In this document: positions 33,857 to 44,017 of the stretch, one piece after another | Layout: the number at the start of each line of letters is the position of its first letter | How positions within the stretch are numbered: the first letter of the stretch is position 1 | DNA from: Xanthostigma xanthostigma | Lineage: Eukaryota; Arthropoda; Insecta; Raphidioptera; Raphidiidae | Length of the DNA stretch: 64,000 nucleotides | Assembly: GCA_963575645.1 (NCBI GenBank) | Contig: OY754465.1 | Coordinates: forward strand, 37,893,501 to 37,957,500 | Direction of reading: 5' to 3' | Notes under the pieces: generated by a model | The model's input: the letters and a program-made list of their open reading frames with translations, nothing else | Database searches by the model: none | What the model was told of the DNA's origin: nothing | Made by a program: the position numbers and the translations under genes

Positions 33857-35357
33857 CATTACGGACAATCCTGGAATCCTTCCCTTTTTCCTACATAAAG
33901 CCAAAATTGAACAAACACATCATTCTTTCATTCACTTCTATAACTTAGAATTCATACAAACAAAACTGCACACTTTTAGTAAAAATATTAACATTATTAC
34001 AGAAAATATCGCTTCAAAAAATTTCCAAAATATATTGCTTACTGATATCGATAACTTATTAAAAATAGTCAACTATACCCTTGATAAAAACTTAGAAAAA
34101 ATAAATTGCATACTTTTAAAGAGTAAACCAGTAAACTATAGACAAAAAAGGGGATTGATAGATGGTTTAGGCACCTTAATAAAAGCTATTTCTGGAAATC
34201 TAGATCATACAGACGCAGAAAAATATGATCATGAAATAAAAATTCTCACACAAAACCAACATAAAACTGACCACATTACGAATAGGCAAATGTCATTAAA
34301 TAATAAATTGATAGAGAACTACAATAAAACAATTAACGTACTTACGCAAAATCAAAAACAATTTGAATTTTCTATAAATAATATTCAACAAAAACTTTCA
34401 AATGAAACCACGTATTTACAAGTACGAAGTGTTTTAAATAATATCTTAATGAATGTTAATTTTATTTCAAAATTTCTTTCTGATTTAGAAATATCACTCA
34501 CATTTGCTAGAAATGGAAAACTACATACATCCATTTTGAAACCAGACGATTTAAGTTCGATTTTGAATAATTTAATAAAAATATATACAAAAAACGAATT
34601 ACCTTTCGACATAACAGATTTAAATTCTTATTATTCTATTATAAATGTAAAAACTTACATAAGCAATGATTATACTGTCAATTTTATACTCGAAATTCCG
34701 ATAACATATCCTGAATTATATGAGCAATACGAACTTTTACCTATTCCGACAAAAAACAATCTTATCATGATCCCACCATATCCATATATTACTCTGAATG
34801 AAGAATATTACTGGTATGGAAAAGAAGCATGTACCAAATTTGTAAACATCGCTCTCTGCAAGTTTGCACATCCAAAAATATACAAACCAAAATTTGACTG
34901 TATTCAACGCATTCTAGCAAAACAAGATAAAATTAATTGTACTATGCATGAAATTGAACCTTTATCTACAGTTCTTATCGAACAAGTAGATCGTGCACAT
35001 TATGTTGTAATTTCTGATAAGCCCACAAAAGTGAATAGTAATTGTAAAACTAAACCAATAATACATGGCGTAAATTTACTCGAAATTCCAAAAAATTGTC
35101 ATTTTTCAATAAATTATCAAACATTTGAAAATTACATATTAAGTAAACAAAAAGAGGAAATTGTACTTCCTAACTTAGTAATAAATGAACAGGTCAAAAG
35201 AACCAGTAATAATTTTAAATTGAAAATAGAAGAGGTTCCACTAAAAGATATTTATGAACTTGTTAAAGAATCAAAAATAGTTGGCAAAACCAAAAGTGCA
35301 CATCCCGCAAGTTTTCCACTGTATGATAAAAAAATAACAATTAAAAAATACTTTTAA
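33837..35357 (+). CDS. env: Env-like (baculovirus F-related) protein, C-terminally interrupted
   Basis: 506 codons. Errantivirus Env is a membrane fusion glycoprotein related to baculovirus F. A furin-type site RQKR lies at residues 102-105, followed by GLIDGLGTLIKAISGNLD, the hydrophobic, glycine-rich region that follows cleavage in this family. Then come a heptad-like helical region (about 130-200), Cys-containing segments (about 330-425) and a stalk-like end. No transmembrane segment occurs before the stop. The matching tail lies about 720 bp further on in the same frame. No signal peptide is obvious at the ATG used here, so the true start is probably spliced or was lost with the integrase. 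As it stands, the product could not be membrane-anchored. Confidence 0.8.
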   Translation: MPEKITDITDNPGILPFFLHKAKIEQTHHSFIHFYNLEFIQTKLHTFSKNINIITENIASKNFQNILLTDIDNLLKIVNYTLDKNLEKINCILLKSKPVNYRQKRGLIDGLGTLIKAISGNLDHTDAEKYDHEIKILTQNQHKTDHITNRQMSLNNKLIENYNKTINVLTQNQKQFEFSINNIQQKLSNETTYLQVRSVLNNILMNVNFISKFLSDLEISLTFARNGKLHTSILKPDDLSSILNNLIKIYTKNELPFDITDLNSYYSIINVKTYISNDYTVNFILEIPITYPELYEQYELLPIPTKNNLIMIPPYPYITLNEEYYWYGKEACTKFVNIALCKFAHPKIYKPKFDCIQRILAKQDKINCTMHEIEPLSTVLIEQVDRAHYVVISDKPTKVNSNCKTKPIIHGVNLLEIPKNCHFSINYQTFENYILSKQKEEIVLPNLVINEQVKRTSNNFKLKIEEVPLKDIYELVKESKIVGKTKSAHPASFPLYDKKITIKKYF

Positions 35358-36113
35358 TAAATTTAAAAAGATTTAAAAATTTTAAGAAATAAATAATTAA
35401 AAATTGAAAAAATATTTTTTTTTAAGTTTGCAAAAATAAAAAAAATTAAGAACTATACATAATATAATATATAATTAATATCAAGTGGAATAAAATAAAA
35501 CAAAATAAAAAGAAAAAAAAAAAGAAAACACTCAATGATATCGTAAGGAATCGAACCCAGGACCTTGCCCTCGGTGATCCAACGGCATAACCATTACGCC
35601 ACGGCTGCCTAATACCTGGAGTGGTGTTATCACGGTATACAAGTGTAGCACTTGTTTTATGGATTACACTATATTTACCAGCAATTATTATATTGTTTTT
35701 AAACTATTATAGCTGTCAAAAATAATAAAAAATAAAACTGTTTATAAAAATTAAACTACTGAACACATTTTAGTGAATTTAAATAGGGTTCTGGTCTGAT
35801 AGTAAACAAAGTGAATAAAATATAACCCAAGGCAATCCGACCAAAATTGCGATCTGTAGAGTCGTGACGTACGTACGTACATACGTACGTACGTACATAC
35901 GTACAGACCAACCGACAACTGCTGTTTGTGATTTTCAATTACAATTTTAATAGTATTTATGAACTCAAATTGATTTAAAAATGGTTCTATTTTATAGATT
36001 AGAATCTCCTCTTTTCAAAAAGCTTCAATTTGAATGGATTTCGTGTGAAATTAACTTAGATATAACTTCTTATATGAACGAAAGTCAGCTCTGACGCACA
36101 AAGCGATAATAAA
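35316..36113. mobile_element. insertion splitting the env gene
   Basis: About 0.8 kb of AT-rich, non-coding sequence separates the Env ectodomain from its tail. It is bracketed by an 18-bp imperfect direct repeat (35298-35315 and 36114-36131, 15 of 18 identical, gcacatnccgcnagttt), which may be an old target duplication. It contains a tRNA-like segment on the minus strand and a (ACGT)n/ACAT microsatellite at about 35870-35905. The class is unknown; a tRNA-derived SINE is the best guess. Its flanks are more diverged than the LTRs, so it was probably already present in the copy that transposed. Confidence 0.5.
35538..35610 (-). pseudogene. tRNA-like sequence (pol III A and B boxes)
   Basis: On the minus strand, the A box TGGCGTAATGG (35601-35591) and B box GGTTCGATTCC (35557-35547) match consensus exactly and are spaced as in a tRNA. 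The acceptor and T stems pair poorly, so it is a tRNA-derived SINE head or pseudogene, not a functional tRNA. Confidence 0.7.
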
Positions 36114-36365
36114 GCACATACCGCTAGTTTAGCGGTATGTGCAATACCAAATCAAATTGATACGGTACCAGATATTATTTTAAAATATAGCTGGTCACCT
36201 TTATATATCATATTTTTCATAACTTTAATGTATTATTTATGGAAATACAAATCAAAAATTCGAAACCTTAGTTTTCCAAATTCAAACAGTGATAATAATG
36301 ATATAATAAGCATTACTGGAAGTAATTTTCAACCACATTTGAATCCGAGGACGTCTTCCTCTTAA
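36078..36365 (+). pseudogene. Env C-terminal fragment: membrane segment and tail
   Basis: The same reading frame as the env-like gene (both 0 mod 3) is open from 36078 to the TAA at 36363-36365. It contains a hydrophobic membrane span (SPLYIIFFITLMYYLW), a basic stop-transfer KYKSK and a Ser/Asn-rich cytoplasmic tail ending RTSSS. It has no start codon of its own and is cut off from the ectodomain by the insertion. A 12-bp inverted repeat (36114-36142, gcacataccgct/agcggtatgtgc) lies at its beginning. Confidence 0.8.
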
Positions 36366-36374
36366 GGATGGAGG
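36364..36374 (+). other. polypurine tract
   Basis: AAGGATGGAGG directly precedes the 3' LTR and would prime plus-strand DNA synthesis. Confidence 0.8.
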
Positions 36375-36675
36375 TGTCATATGCACTGTACTATCTCATC
36401 AAACTCACGAATATTCTATTACAGCTTACTAAGCGATAACAAACACATAACAGCCGTAACTATCTTTATGTACCTCTTTATGTAAAAAACCAATGTATAA
36501 CGCTACTGCAAAAGCAGACGTTACTTAACTTCGGGCTTTCAGAGCAAATGGGCATGAATTAAGTCATCATATATTAAATAGAGCTTGTAATTTTTGATAA
36601 AGAAAATAAACTTATTGTGAAAGTTAAAATACACTTTTATTTTTTTTTTCTAATATAATTACAACATCTATAACT
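36375..36675 (+). repeat. 3' LTR of the errantivirus
   Basis: 301 bp, with two substitutions relative to the 5' LTR. Poly(A) signal AATAAA at 36605-36610. It is followed by the CGCG target duplication at 36676-36679. Confidence 0.97.
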
Positions 36676-36679
36676 CGCG

Positions 36680-37723
36680 AGCTCTAATTCACAACGACTC
36701 TTGAATCAACATCTTACCTAAATGCGTTTCCACGCTACATTAATTTAAAACTTTACAGAAAGCGAAGTCGTGACTATATCGCGCATGTGCCTACATTCGA
36801 CCGATGATGTCACACACAAATCCTGCGTGACAGACACGTACATATAAGATCTATCCGTAGTTATTAGCGATTCAAATCTGACGGTATTTTGTCACACAAC
36901 AAAGTTCTATTATAGAATAGACATTTTCATATAAAAAATACAGGAAGTAAGAACACGGGGATGACGATGTATGCTCTGAATAGGTGCGGTATTCTAATAT
37001 GGGAAAGTAAGTTCGAGTTGTGTCGGATCATTTATTTTTATAATTTAGAAAGTTTATGAATATAATTTTATTCATTAGTAAAAACAATACACCTTATAAA
37101 GAGCTGAAGGCAATCCGCGTAATAATGATAATTATTTATTCAAAGAAATAGTCAAATGACATTAATACAAAGGAATGCATAATCACTCATCTAATAATTA
37201 TAATGTGAATTTATAAATGTATAAATAAGTTTTTCTAGGAAAGCAGTATTAATGTATGTTCAATTTCTATTTTTTAATAATCTTTAATAATATGTTAAAT
37301 CAATACAATGTGGATTAAAAGTTCTTCTTACGTGATTACTGATTATATTGGCAATTAAATAAAAACATAAATGAAGAAGGCGTGAAGATGAGACACGATA
37401 TAAAGTGTAACAAAACGTATAGTTCTAAAGAAAATAAACTCGCTGACTGAAGTTCAGAACTCAGTCTAACTTGTTATTGAACAGATAAAAAAATAATTCC
37501 TTAACACATCCCATGAAATAATTATATTTTCCTCACTTTCAATATTCGGCATGTATTCAATCCAACATCAACACACCCTTCAGAAATTCCCAATCTGTGA
37601 ATTCCGTCAGTTGTAGGTTTGCGCATAGAATCGACAAACTATCTCTCATTATAATTGAAGAGTAGTTAAAAAAAATGCCAGTAAATATCTCATCGACAAT
37701 CAAAATAATATATTAATTCCTAC
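36680..37723. other. unassigned, possible host intron
   Basis: Contains the second copy of the short repeat of 14285 near 37000. A minus-strand open stretch around 37545-37640, ending before a gtgagg donor-like site, could be coding but has no recognisable domain. Confidence 0.4.
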
Positions 37724-37806
37724 CTTGCATATGCAGGAGTAACACGACGATATTGATTCCACTCGAACTTGTTCTCCTTCATTCATGCAAGCTTCCCGAT
37801 TTCCAG
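37724..37806 (-). CDS. host exon: VWC-domain segment, crossveinless-2/BMPER-like
   Basis: On the minus strand an acceptor (ttttgtttcag) precedes 83 bp that end at a donor (gtaggaat). Only one phase is open: two bases complete a split codon, then 27 codons read GNREACMNEGEQVRVESIS followed by SCYSCICK. The C..NEGE......C..C.C spacing is that of the first half of a von Willebrand factor C domain, and the CxNEGE start resembles the first VWC repeat of secreted BMP regulators of the crossveinless-2/BMPER group. The rest of the domain would lie on another exon, not found here. Composition and both splice sites set it apart from its surroundings. The family is fairly secure; the gene name is inference. 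Confidence 0.6.
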
Positions 37807-38212
37807 CTGAAACAAAATATATAAACATTGATATAAAAAAAGACAAAAAATTAAATACGTTATAGATAGTCCCTTAGGAAGAAAACCACATCAAAATGGG
37901 TTCATCAATATCCCGGAAATCAGAAATATAGGTGGTTTTGTGAATTGTGATAGTGCAAAATTTCTAATCTGAGTTTTTGTTGAATTTACCTATATACACG
38001 TAAACCAAAAAAGTTTAATTTAAAAAAAAATGTCTACTTGAATAATATCATTTACAGAATAGCGACATTCATTTGTGTAATCCATTTTCTTTTTTACCAT
38101 TCTAACCCACAAGTGGGGAATGGTACTAGTTTAGGTCAAAAATCACTTTTCAAAAATTTTATAATATCTTTCCGTTTGTCTGTTCGTCTGTAAACACAAT
38201 ACAGTTTAAAAG
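37807..38212. other. unassigned, probable intron
   Basis: The stretch just upstream (minus strand) of the exon, with a pyrimidine-rich acceptor at 37807-37820. Nothing else recognised. Confidence 0.4.
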
Positions 38213-38690
38213 GATGAGCGGATTGAAACCAAATTTTGGGAGGATGGTTGGTATGCAAATATGAAGAGCCCTGCGCACAAGAGATATATGCTATAGCGGT
38301 GTTTTTATATAATAATGGTACTTTTCATAACGGCTTATTATTCTATTTATTTTTTCAAGAAAGTTTCGTTAAAAAAATGTTTTCTAAACTTTGTAGTTTC
38401 GGAAATATTTTGAAAATAAAAAAAAATCAGCCGCTCTTTTGTTTTATGGATCTGTCAGAAATAAACTAGTTAGGCATGCTTTGATTAATGTTTACATGAC
38501 GTGGAACATATTCTGTAGGTAACCATGGCTATACGAATAGCATTTATCATATTGAATACTAGCCATTATCCGCGTCACCTCACGCGATATCAGAAATTTT
38601 ATTTTCTTTGTTATAATCAAATGTCAACATTTTTGAAGTTGGAATGGTCCCGTCGCCCAATTGGCGGGAATATCTGCTTCATAGCCAAAG
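38213..38690 (+). repeat. dispersed repeat family B, copy 3
   Basis: The best-preserved member relative to 1080-1560: gcggattgaaaccaaatttt, gggaggatgg, ggtgtttttatataataatg, ctgtcagaaataaactagtt and gaagttggaatggtcccgtc. It ends in a short hairpin, cgcccaattggcggg. A reverse-oriented fragment of its start (aaaatttggtttcaatccgc) is at 50235-50260. Confidence 0.65.
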
Positions 38691-38792
38691 CCACAATTCA
38701 GCGGAGATGTGATAAAAAATAATTATAAAAGCATTTTTGTTAACATTGTTCTGCAAAGTTTCTTGTTTGGAGGGACCAAACTTATCCATATA

Positions 38793-39027
38793 TCTATACT
38801 ATTATTATAAAGAGAGATTGCAAATATTGTGATTTTGTGTGTATGCAGAGGGTAATCTCTGAAACCACTGCACCTATTTGAAAAATTCTTTCACCCCTAT
38901 TTAGAATGTGTCTTTAGGATAGACATAGGCTATATATAATCGCGAAGACCAATTTTGCAACGTAAGTCGACGAAAAACCGGTGGGTATTTACAAATTCGG
39001 GCGAAGCCGGATCAGGTCACTAGTAGT
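38793..39027 (+). mobile_element. Helitron-like non-autonomous element, copy 1
   Basis: Starts ctatactattattataaaga and ends gcgaagccggatcaggtcac followed by CTAG and T. The 3' end, a GC-rich gcgaagccgg stem region then CTRR, is the Helitron pattern, and similar repeats (Lep1 type) are common in Lepidoptera. The interior cgtaagtcgacgaaaaac matches the minus-strand copy at 39938-40159. Confidence 0.65.
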
Positions 39028-39937
39028 TAATAAACCGCGATTCAGTTTATTTCAAAATACTGCACATTCAATGATGTAAATATTCGTCAAAATTCGTAAA
39101 TTTTATCTTTTGAAATATTTTCTACAGTTTTCGTATGATTTAAAAAAATAAAAATTGCTTTTAAGTTAGCGTTTTTGAATACGAAATGTATCACTGAAGC
39201 TTGCTGAGTTATCCTGAAATATGTTCCCGAATGTTATGACAAATTTTACTTGTGCTCTATAGACTAGAAGAACTGTGTTCATTGACAGAATAGTTTTTAA
39301 ATACCTTAAATTATAACAGGATTTGAATAACCTTTTACAAATATAAGATATACATTGAGCTTCCAGTTTAGATATTTATTTAGCTTGAGGTCAAGAAAAG
39401 TGATGTCATCTTCAGTTTAACAGTGTCATAATCCTTTAGGAAGTTAGATATATGTCCTGATTATATTCACCAAAAGTATCTTATGTGCTTGTTATGTGTT
39501 TTATTAATGCTTTTAGACGCATCACGCAGAGTATTAACCAATAAGAGATAACGAATAAGAATGAAGAGATCTTATGATTCAGCCTGTATTATAAATTAAC
39601 AACTGCAGTCTAATAAAATTGTGGTAGCATTGATTATGGTTGCAATGCAATAAATAATGCAGTTGCGGTTCAAGCCCACGAGAATGTTGCCAGGAAGTGG
39701 TTCAGTTGACGCTGTACTCGAGTCCCAATGGATGTTTTTATATAATATACATATATCTTACATATTATACGATGTTTAAAAACTCTGAAAATGTTTTACC
39801 TAACTGGTAACGCTAGGGTTACTAACCGTCATACGTCCAAATTTTTTCGGACATGTTTGGGGTTATAATATTTTGATCTGTATGCGGGCGAAATTTTGAA
39901 ATATCAATCACACCAGTCAATATGTATATTTATTTAT
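39028..39937. other. unassigned sequence
   Basis: No gene or delimited repeat recognised. Confidence 0.4.
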
Positions 39938-40166
39938 TAGCGGCCCGGTTCGGCTTTGCCCAAATTTGTAGATTGCCACCGTTTTTTCGTCGACTTACGT
40001 TCCAAAATTGGTCTTCACGAAAAGCGCTTTTATTTTAACGCGATATGTCCATCCTGAAGGTTCATTGTAAATAATGGTGAAAAAAAAAATTGAAAACGGA
40101 TGAGTAGTTTCGAATCTCCTACATCCAAACTTATAAACTTTACCTCTTTGTAATATTACTATAGAA
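39938..40166 (-). mobile_element. Helitron-like non-autonomous element, copy 2
   Basis: On the minus strand it starts ctatagtaatattacaaaga, includes gaagaccaattttggaacg and cgtaagtcgacgaaaaaac, and ends gcaaagccgaaccgggccg followed by CTAA and T. Opposite in orientation to copy 1, about 0.9 kb away. Confidence 0.65.
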
Positions 40167-41092
40167 ATACAACAGCTCTTATTAACCCGAATACCGTTAA
40201 AATCAACCGGGATAACTATATTTCGGGAATGAAAGGACTAGTTGTAATTTACGTCAACTATTAAAATCTGAAAAGCCCAATAAGCAACACGGTCATTATC
40301 AACTACTGACAGTAGGTATTAATGTATTTATAAGCATAGAATTAGAATTTGGAAGATCATAATATTAAATTAAAAGAAATTTGAATTTCCATGCCTGCTA
40401 CATGTAATAAAATGTATGTTACTCTCTATTATGTCACGGGTAAAGATTTATATAACAATGGATAAATTCCTCGGACTGAATTTTTGAAATAATCGATGTG
40501 ATAAATTAATAACAATACAAAAGATGTTATTGTTATTTGAAAATATAAATTTTATTTATTACTGTGTGTAGATATTAAACTTCCTTTCAAATTCCCAGAA
40601 CCCGAAAATTATAAAAAATATTGATTGGAAATTAAAAGAAAACCATTTAATTAATAATAACGAGCTTTGTAACGTTTATGTTTACGGAGAGTTTACCGAG
40701 AAAATAATAATAAATGAACATCTGTAATGTCTACATCAATGTAAATAGAGATACTCTGTATAAAGCCAGTGCTGGAGTTTCCGTAACGCAAAATGGGGCA
40801 GTATTTCAGAGCCTCAAATCTCATGGAGCCCTTGGCCAACTCTAGCTTCTTCCTTGAAAAACACCAGTAGGTATTAATTTATTTATCATGATTACATAGT
40901 TTCCAGGTTTGATAAAAGTCTATGTTTTCATTTTATTATATTTTGGTAAATATAATATTGATTAGGGGATCCAGCTTATTTCTTGCCTCGGATTCTTTGG
41001 CCACCTAGTTACGCCACTGTATATAGCATAATTGGCATTAGAATGAGATTTCAACTCAAACTTACTCAAAGGCCTTTAATGAAGTACCTTTA
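40167..41092. other. unassigned sequence
   Basis: No gene or delimited repeat recognised. Confidence 0.4.
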
Positions 41093-41218
41093 ATGAAAAG
41101 AGCAGAAGAAGTTCTCAAGCTTAGCAGGAACAATAGGACAATATTAATGGATCATCTAAATTCTAAACAAACATTTGAGAGACTTGATATTACCCATAAT
41201 GCAGTCTGTAGCAAATGA
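41093..41218 (+). pseudogene. possible non-LTR retrotransposon 3' fragment
   Basis: A short frame reads MKRAEEVLKLSRNNRTILMD, then HLNSKQTFERLDITHNAVCS and a stop. The run 'LKLSRN...H...L.I...AVC' resembles the region after the reverse transcriptase of Jockey-like LINEs (LTGH..L..HL..LG....CR.C). The match is by pattern only; the second zinc-binding part is missing. Confidence 0.3.
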
Positions 41219-42134
41219 AAGCAGAATAAATTACTGAAGGTAAAAGAGAGAAGATAGTAGCAAGGTGAAGAATTCGCGTAGTAAGAAGAGTGGGAAAAGC
41301 GGTTGGTAGCAGCATGATTGGTAGTTTCAGGGGCAATCATAGACGATATCTGTATTGTCAATGACGCGTCTCGACTAGCAACGAACAACTGACCATATTA
41401 GTAAAAATTTACAACCATTTACCTTACTCATTTAAAAACATTTCTAAATGTTTGTTTTTTAGGGCACAATTTTAAATTAATCTATAATTTCAGTTCAAAA
41501 TACTATTTATTACGTGACTTTTTTTTACCATTTTATATGTACCTACTTTACTGTACCTATATTGTATGACGCATTCCATAGCTTTTTGGTACTAACGGAA
41601 ATAAAGTTCTGTTATTATTATTATTATTCACAGAACCACCCCTTGTTAGAAAACATACGTTTGACCCGAAACTTATTTGGAGAAATGACGCTACTATCTT
41701 CTTTAAACGATACTACTCAAAGTACGTTCTACATAATACATGCCTACTCTGTAAGAACGAACTCTTACTGCTACCGAAGGACTTCGAACTTCCAAGATAT
41801 ATCAGTGTACTGATCTTAAAAAAACTGATGGGATATTAGAAGAACGCGATAGGTCTTCCTTCGGGTCCAAATGCTGGTTCTCGCTATGTCCTTTTGTTCT
41901 GCAGCGAGTTCTTGTATATTATAGACGATCAAGAGCTGATGTCATCAGCGTCTACGAGAGATTGTACATTATTTATTTATATTTAGTAGAAATTAATTCA
42001 GGTTTGAGGTTGTGATTGTAAAACGAACGGACAAATTATCAATTCAAGAGTAATTTCTCTGTCAGTAACCATTTAAAACCATATGAGCAAAAGAGATGGC
42101 AAAATAGGCGTATTCTTCGTAAAAAACAAATAGA
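41219..42134. other. unassigned sequence with TTA microsatellite
   Basis: A (TTA)n run lies at about 41610-41630. A 99-codon frame (41514-41813) has no recognisable motif. Confidence 0.4.
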
Positions 42135-42345
42135 TTTCAATATGGCCGAACACTTAGCTGTCAGGTATATAGATATACTTACTATGAAGTATATTATAGG
42201 GTGTAATTACGTGCAAAAACTTTAGTACCTATCTTACTATTTATATGACTCGTGTGACTTAAAACTCGACGGTCGCTCGTTTTAACATAATGACACAACT
42301 CGTGTATAAATACCGCAATACATTCTAGATGCATAAATTACTATT
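42135..42345 (+). repeat. dispersed repeat family A, copy 3
   Basis: Contains caatatggccgaacact, atgactcgtgtgact, aaaactcg, tcgctcgttttaacataatg and ctagatgcataaatta. Confidence 0.45.
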
Positions 42346-43111
42346 TATAATTTTTAGAGCTACTTAGAAAAGACAGTTTAACATCTTTGTTTTTAGAAAT
42401 TTTTAGAAAAATATCGCAATCTTTCTAAGAGCTGTAATCATAGCAATTCATGCCCATTCCACTGTTCTACGATGCCTAGAACAGTTTTTTTTTTTAAATA
42501 TTGATACGCCCGACATTTTGAAACAAGATAGCGGAAGAAGATCAGATCTACTTAAGAATATTAAGATTATCGTTCTAGTTTTACGTTGCATCTAACAGGT
42601 GTACTTAGAGGGCTCAAAATCAGGCAAGAACGCAAGCAAATAAATAAACGTCCATGTGAAAGGCATACATGACTTTTTTGAAATTGCATAAAAATAGACA
42701 GGTACGTAACATCCGACGTAAGCGATTTTATCTTTGTGCTGGAGATCTGATATCCTCTTTATTTATATTCCAATTATGTTACTTTTGCTTTGAATAGACA
42801 CTAATCTTGAATTGCAGCAGAACTGAATGAGAGTTAGACACAAACAGGATCATTTATATGTTGTCAGCGGCTCAATAAATCACCCTGATCTTGTATACAA
42901 AACGAACGTAATTAGAGCAATGAGAATAAATAACATACAAAATGCATGTTTGTACATCACTACAATAATAATGTATGCATTGAAGAAATTTTAAGGTAAA
43001 CGATATAACTATTGATACTGAAACTGCATAAAAAATCTGGGAGTGGGAAATTTAAAGGATAAATATTTGCATTATGTATAAACACTAATATATCTTGGTT
43101 CTGATCTGAAC
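42346..43111. other. unassigned sequence
   Basis: No gene or delimited repeat recognised. Confidence 0.4.
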
Positions 43112-43768
43112 TACAGGGTGTGTCATAAATACCGGGGCGGTCAATTATTTCGAATACTGAACGTTGAAATAAAAAACAAAAAAGACGTGTCCAGTATTTT
43201 TAAAAGATCTATTCATCGACACTAGACTTGACCCCCCGCCCCCTCTCCTGGGGGGAAATTAAAATGGGTACCTCTAATTTTTATTACAGATTTGTATTCT
43301 ACGTTGAAAAATAAGACACTTTTGTCTGAAACATTTTTTCGAATGCTGAGTAGATGGTGCTGTAAATGACGGAGAAAAAAGGTTGAAAGGTGTCTGTTGT
43401 CTGAACAGAATGACGTCATGTTGGTTTGTTGGCATTAGTTCATGTGGCCTACCTGGCAAGATACTGTTTCCTGACTGGTTTTTTCTCCGTCATTTACAGC
43501 ACCATCTACTCAGAATTCGAAAAAATGTTTCTGACAAAAAGCTTCTTATTTTTCAACGTAGAATACAAATCTGTAATAAAAATTGGGGGTACCCATTTAA
43601 AATTCCAAAGTTACCCCCGCCCCCGACGCCAGGAGAGGAGGCCGGGGTCAAGTTTAGTGTCGCTGAATAGATCTTTTAAAAATACTGGACACGTGTTTTT
43701 TGTTTCTTTAGTTCAACGTGCAGTATTCAAAATAATTGATCGCCCCAGTATTTATGACACATCCTGTA
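43112..43768. mobile_element. foldback element with arms of about 270 bp (ACAGGGTG ends)
   Basis: The left end tacagggtgtgtcataaata and right end tttatgacacatcctgta are inverted. The arms (43112-43380, 43479-43768) match through atactgrac, agatctattca, accatctactcag, ttttcaacgtagaatacaaa and ctccgtcatttacagc. The central 98 bp (43381-43478) is not palindromic and is related to the centre of the TTAA element at 45860-45968. Long open frames on both strands follow from the symmetry and look non-coding. Confidence 0.85.
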
Positions 43769-44017
43769 TACAGTTAAGTTCATTCGATTATACTATGAAT
43801 ACTCTTGGCGTCTCGTTATTCAGCTCTGCACCCCGGGTATTATTTCTACTATGCGACCAGAAAGGGGCGTATAGATCCAATTTTCCCTTCTGCGCACTAC
43901 CTGTCAACTAATTCCGATAGGTTCCCCGCTAGCAGTCATTTCATTTTCTTCATTTCTAGCGGTGTCGTTTTTTGTCTTTTTTTTTCTGTTGCACTGCCAA
44001 ATAAAATTACTTTTATA

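Larger units (their letters stand above)
29398..36675 (+). mobile_element. errantivirus (gypsy-like LTR retroelement), integrase-less copy
   Basis: A complete LTR-to-LTR insertion of 7278 bp. It has two 301-bp LTRs, a CGCG duplication on each side (29394-29397, 36676-36679), a serine-tRNA primer site, gag (30336-31541), pol in the -1 frame (31487-33856), an env-like frame (33837-35357), a separated env C-terminus (36078-36365) and a polypurine tract. Layout and primer choice place it with insect errantiviruses of the 17.6/ZAM type, which also favour alternating pyrimidine-purine targets. Two defects are clear: pol lacks the integrase, and env is interrupted. The near-identical LTRs indicate recent insertion. 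Confidence 0.95.

Noticed and set aside
33640..33860. Integrase hidden in another frame after RNase H
   Set aside because: Only about 200 bp lie between RNase H and the env-like frame, too short for an integrase of about 350 residues.
35538..35610. Functional tRNA gene
   Set aside because: The A and B boxes are perfect but acceptor and T stems do not pair, so it is tRNA-derived only.
35869..35905. CRISPR-like or regulatory array from ACGTACGT repeats
   Set aside because: It is a simple tetranucleotide microsatellite with ACAT variants and no spacers.
37545..37640. Minus-strand open stretch ending before a gtgagg donor-like site, next to the VWC-like exon
   Set aside because: It does not continue the VWC cysteine pattern, the acceptor is weak and no domain is recognisable.
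43222..43911. Overlapping open frames up to 161 codons on both strands
   Set aside because: They follow the palindromic arms, appear on both strands by symmetry and show no protein family.
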